From contig DVGI01000013.1 in assembly GCA_018712805.1 (NCBI GenBank), positions 24,575 to 88,574 on the forward strand: a stretch of DNA of 64,000 bases, in the 5' to 3' direction. Position numbers and translations under genes: made by a program. Shown here one piece after another: positions 61,318 to 64,000 of the stretch. The stretch is from Candidatus Fimenecus excrementavium. Lineage in GTDB: Bacteria; Bacillota; Clostridia; Oscillospirales; Acutalibacteraceae. The notes beneath the pieces are model-generated. The model made no database searches and had not been told where the DNA came from. It saw nothing but the letters and a program-made list of their open reading frames with translations. Position 1 is the stretch's first letter; each line of letters opens with the position of its first letter.

Positions 61318-62235
61318 TTATAGAAATTTCTGCAAAGCAGAAGCTTGCTTTGTAATCCTTTTTTCTACAACGGTGTGGCCGGAACGATAATAGTGCTCGA
61401 TTTCGGTAAACAATTCATAAAACGCTGTTTTGGCGCAAAAATTATCGCTTAACGGACAACGCTCACGGTACCGTTCAAGCAGCTGAAAATGCTTTCCATT
61501 CGCATTTTCCAGTTGATATAAATCCATTTCTCTATCCCCCCACATACAGTTGCAGGGGTCAATAACTGCCGTGACGCGCGCCGCTTTTTTGTCCACCAAT
61601 ATATTCCACATATTATAATCGCCGTGAATCAGAGCACTTTGGGGAATCGCTATGCAAAAAATTTGGTCAAACCGAGTCAACGCGGTTTCCATAATGGAAT
61701 AAACCTTTTTATCCAGTTGCTTTTTGGCGCACAGCGTCTCAGCCATTTTCAGAATTTGCTCCGCACGGGGTGCATAGTAAGCCTGCCAAGTTGCATAGAG
61801 CCGGCTGTGGTCACCGATTTCGCCAAAGCCTGCCGGATTTTCGGTGTTGTGCCACGCCAAAAGATTGTCGATAACCTGATTCCCTATCTGATCGCGCTTT
61901 TTGCGGCTAAAATAAAACAAGCCGCCTCCATTTTTGCCGGGAAGGTACTCCATTGCAAGAATATCTGACGCATACTGTTCATTGCCGTTATGTGTCCAAA
62001 GAATTTCGGGCATGGGGAACAGCGCATGCGCCTGTAAAACAGCAATCTGTTCTGCTTCGCGCTGCATAAGCCCCTGCGTCTTATAAACTTTTGCCACAAC
62101 AGGTGCGGCTGTCTCCATAGTTACCAAGTACACATCCGCATAATATCCGCCGCCAAGGCGGCACATAGAAACAGGCATCCCTTTGCTTTTAGATTGCACC
62201 ACTTCAAAAACTTGTCTTTGCTGTTCTGCATCCAT
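61318..62235 (-). CDS. Aminoglycoside phosphotransferase/fructosamine kinase-like protein
   Basis: The 305-residue protein has the phosphotransferase core: catalytic Asp206 in HGDYNMWNILV (Asn211 binds Mg) and Asp226 in VIDPCNCMWGDREMDLYQL. The N-lobe is shorter than in protein kinases. It could phosphorylate a sugar amine, choline or an antibiotic; drug resistance should not be assumed. AAAAGGAG precedes the ATG. Confidence 0.85.
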   Translation of the reverse strand: MDAEQQRQVFEVVQSKSKGMPVSMCRLGGGYYADVYLVTMETAAPVVAKVYKTQGLMQREAEQIAVLQAHALFPMPEILWTHNGNEQYASDILAMEYLPGKNGGGLFYFSRKKRDQIGNQVIDNLLAWHNTENPAGFGEIGDHSRLYATWQAYYAPRAEQILKMAETLCAKKQLDKKVYSIMETALTRFDQIFCIAIPQSALIHGDYNMWNILVDKKAARVTAVIDPCNCMWGDREMDLYQLENANGKHFQLLERYRERCPLSDNFCAKTAFYELFTEIEHYYRSGHTVVEKRITKQASALQKFL

Positions 62236-62349
62236 AACCGCATGCTCCTTTTGACCGCGTGGGGTCCTGTGCTTTCCTCAAAATACCATAAAAAGCCGAA
62301 AAACGCAAGCATGATTTCATAAGAATGCCCACTTCCCGCAAAAGTCGCC

Positions 62350-62838
62350 TTAAAGTTTCTTACGGAAATACAAAACAAGTTCGCCGTCTTCCTCCTCGGA
62401 CATTACAAATTCAGCGTAGCCCCAATGCAAATAAATGCCCAAATTGCGGGTTTCTTTCGCTTCTACACCAATCGTAAGATAATCATATCCGCATTCCGCG
62501 GCGTAGACTTCCATCTGATGCACAAGCTTTGAAATATGCCCTTGATTTTCAAAAGCTTTTTCAATACGCAATGCATTTATATTGGCTGTTTTTCTGCCGT
62601 CGCACAAGGTTTTCCGGCCGCGAATTGCCTGACACGCCGGTGAAAACAGCAAGGTGCCCTCTCCGACCGGGTCATTGCCACGAAGCACAACAAATGTTGC
62701 CACACGATTTGCGAGGTTATCAGCAAGCATTTCTTTTTTCCATATTTTCCAGCGTTTATCGCCACGATTTGCCGCAATATTCTTTTCCCATATTCTTTCT
62801 AATTCCTCTGAAGAGGCTTTTTTATAGAAATATTCCAT
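62350..62838 (-). CDS. GNAT family N-acetyltransferase
   Basis: The 162-residue protein has GNAT motif A, altered to FENQGHISKLVHQMEVYAAE (the usual form is RGxGxG/A), and the ending YDYLTIGVEAKETRNLGIYLHWGYAEF. The acceptor substrate is unknown. Upstream GGAG lies about 11 bases before the ATG, farther than usual. Confidence 0.82.
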   Translation of the reverse strand: MEYFYKKASSEELERIWEKNIAANRGDKRWKIWKKEMLADNLANRVATFVVLRGNDPVGEGTLLFSPACQAIRGRKTLCDGRKTANINALRIEKAFENQGHISKLVHQMEVYAAECGYDYLTIGVEAKETRNLGIYLHWGYAEFVMSEEEDGELVLYFRKKL

Positions 62839-62980
62839 TGACCATACACTCCGGTTTCATCTTTGCTGTCAGTATAGCATATATCCTTAAAACAATCTAT
62901 TCCATATTTACCCAAACGAACAGAAAACCGACCGAAAGATGCACTTTCGGCCGGAACAGTTTTTTTGAAATTCAACAAAT

Positions 62981-63532
62981 TTAATGTAAAACGCATTTTT
63001 CGCACGGCTCGTAACCGCGGTCTTTTGCTTCTGCTAAAGAAATCGGATAGTAAGTACCGTTGCCACACGGGTTTTCATAGTGGTATTTTTCGCCGGTTCT
63101 TGTGATATATACGGTGACTTTTGCTTCCGGGTCTTGCGTTACATTTTGTTTTTTGGTCGTTGCCGCCGCTTTTTTATCGCCTGACGAATTTTGACCGGAA
63201 TTTTTGGTTGTTGCTGTTGTCGGGCGTGCAGTCGTTTCCGGCTGGGTCGTCGGCTCGGTTGTAGCCTCCGGAGTCGCTTCGGTTGTCAGGTTTGTCGTGG
63301 TTTGTGAGAGCGTAACGGAAACGGACGGTTTGACCGAAGTCGGTTGTGTATCTCCCATCAGTGCGAAAAAGACAATGCAATATAACAGGAAATAAAAACC
63401 ACATGCCCCTGATAAAATCCATTTTACTGCTTTACTCCAATTGGATTTGTATTTCCACATTAAGAAAATGCCAAGTGGTGCAAAACAGACCAGCATAAGA
63501 ATAATGAACCAAGTTGTTTGATAGAATTTTAT
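62981..63532 (-). CDS. Membrane protein with C-terminal Cys motif; start codon uncertain (AUA?)
   Basis: The clear ATG is at 63496, but homology-like sequence continues upstream (KFYQTTWFIILMLVCFAPLG, one membrane helix) to an ATA at 63530-63532, with GGAGGGG nine bases before it. From the ATA the protein is 183 residues: two membrane helices (ending LYCIVFFALMG), a Thr/Pro/Glu-rich linker, and a folded tail YITRTGEKYHYENPCGNG with CEKC, seen at the C-termini of other Firmicute surface proteins. Real start needs testing. Confidence 0.65.
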   Translation of the reverse strand: MKFYQTTWFIILMLVCFAPLGIFLMWKYKSNWSKAVKWILSGACGFYFLLYCIVFFALMGDTQPTSVKPSVSVTLSQTTTNLTTEATPEATTEPTTQPETTARPTTATTKNSGQNSSGDKKAAATTKKQNVTQDPEAKVTVYITRTGEKYHYENPCGNGTYYPISLAEAKDRGYEPCEKCVLH

Positions 63533-63547
63533 GTCGTATCCCCTCCA

Positions 63548-63572
63548 ATAATGTTATATTTTATAACATTAT
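63548..63572. promoter_or_regulatory. 25-bp perfect palindrome before the membrane protein gene
   Basis: ATAATGTTATA-N3-TATAACATTAT overlaps the minus-strand TATAAT (63568-63573) and ends just before the ribosome site. It may be an operator or a leader hairpin. Confidence 0.6.
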
Positions 63573-63615
63573 AGACAGGAATACAAGTATTCTTTTAAGA
63601 ATGGAACATGACAAA

Positions 63616-63653
63616 ACCCACCAGCTATGCGAGAAGCACAGCGGGTGGGTCAA
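63616..63653 (-). terminator. Hairpin beyond the rRNA operon terminator
   Basis: Minus strand ACCCACC pairs with GGTGGGT and TTTT follows. The 63573-63870 interval otherwise holds only this, the rRNA terminator, and a nine-codon frame MYGFEDIAF at about 63712; no gene was found. Confidence 0.55.
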
Positions 63654-63739
63654 ATGGGAACAGAATTCTTATAGATTTGCCGATTAAAAGGCGATATCTT
63701 CGAAACCGTACATATCCTAACTTTCAAAAGGCAAAGAAA

Positions 63740-63766
63740 AAAGACCTTCTAAATAGAAGGTCTTTG
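63740..63766 (-). terminator. Terminator of the rRNA operon
   Basis: Minus strand AAAGACCTTCTA pairs with GAAGGTCTTTT and T6 follows, about 105 bases after the 23S end. Confidence 0.85.
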
Positions 63767-63870
63767 GAATTACACCCTAAAAACTGAACAAAGAAGAAAG
63801 CGGAAGAATAGAAGGAAAAACTGAGGAAAAAGTGTTTCAAACAATTGATTTCGCTTTGGAAACCAGAAAG

Positions 63871-64000
63871 TCAAGCCCTCGACCTATTAGTACTGCCAAG
63901 CTAAATACGTCACCGCACTTACACACGCAGCCTATCAACCTCATAGTCTTTGAGGGGTCTTACTAGCTTATGCTATGGGATATCTTATCTTAGAGATGGC
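63871..64000 (-). rRNA. 23S ribosomal RNA, 3' end (partial)
   Basis: On the minus strand the sequence ends with the conserved 23S tail: AGTACTAATAGGTCGAGGGC followed by TTGAC, and inward the helix around GGTTGATAGGCTGCGTGTG. The gene runs off the right edge. The 3' end near 63871 is inferred by similarity to other 23S ends. No 5S gene follows before the terminator. Confidence 0.93.

Noticed and set aside
61318..62235. Antibiotic-resistance call for the APH-like gene
   Set aside because: Motifs fit the broad kinase superfamily including fructosamine kinases; nothing in the sequence or context shows aminoglycoside specificity.
63573..63870. Hidden 5S rRNA between the 23S end and the membrane protein gene
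   Set aside because: No 5S-like conserved blocks (such as the CGAAC/GTTCG region) were found on either strand; only two hairpins and a nine-codon frame.

Overview
The window reads as chromosome of an anaerobic Clostridia-type Firmicute, most like a gut member of the Oscillospiraceae/Ruminococcaceae. The evidence is a single-chain pyruvate:ferredoxin oxidoreductase, GTP-type PEP carboxykinase, DUF896 and DUF1292 small proteins, a FeoA-FeoA-FeoB iron system, strong AGGAGG ribosome sites, sigma-A type promoters with about 17 bp spacing, and several plant-polysaccharide or glycan enzymes. Species cannot be fixed from this window. No phage, IS transposase or CRISPR array was seen.

Layout. 1-4682 (minus): DUF177/YceD protein with the start codon of a following gene (probably rpmF) at the very edge, a lipoprotein, a small P-loop protein, glucose-6-phosphate isomerase and a D-Ala-D-Ala carboxypeptidase. 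4785-9219 (plus): NAD-dependent DNA ligase, a CoA-transferase and a stand-alone acyltransferase. 9290-13884 (minus): a divergent type IIA topoisomerase pair and a DUF896 protein. 13998-19355: CCA-adding enzyme, a small membrane-anchored protein, and an asymmetric heterodimeric ABC exporter. 19487-24758: PFOR and, divergently, a CNNM/CorC transporter. 24831-28648 (minus): an arabinose operon araB-araA-araD, preceded by an unusual orphan protein made of a GH2-like tail plus a duplicated helical module. 29798-31253: HAD phosphatase, tRNA-Leu(CAG), and a tandem repeat built from the 3' end of that tRNA. 31374-34689: TetR regulator with a CrtI-like flavoenzyme and a ferredoxin-domain reductase. 34770-38224: AraC-type regulator divergent from a secreted GH95 enzyme.

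38280-44598 holds a fluoride-riboswitch-controlled antiporter, a Crp/Fnr regulator with a NifX-like protein, and the feo ferrous-iron operon, whose promoter carries DtxR-type boxes next to a divergent DtxR-family regulator. 44753-52331 holds alpha-galactosidase GH36, a P-loop/GNAT fusion, a divergent XRE regulator/Cys-rich peptide pair sharing a 36-bp palindrome, a ZIP transporter, PEP carboxykinase and TsaD. 52513-54876 holds a GH16 glucanase, an unexplained ~0.5-kb apparently noncoding transcription unit (minus strand, consensus promoter, ten heptamer repeats, long-range inverted repeat, terminator), DUF1292 and a 6S RNA candidate. 54877-58066 (minus) is a circularly permuted ATP-grasp / alpha-E / transglutaminase cluster with a VOC protein. 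58246-63532 holds a MATE exporter, small enzymes, an NYN-LOTUS protein and a membrane protein with no good canonical start codon. The right edge is the 3' end of a 23S rRNA gene on the minus strand, followed by a terminator with no 5S gene between.

The best candidates for undescribed biology are the noncoding unit at about 53612-54141, the tRNA-Leu tandem element, the orphan GH2-tail protein, and the XRE/Cys-rich palindrome pair. Starts were chosen by hand from ribosome sites and family N-termini; no database search was run.
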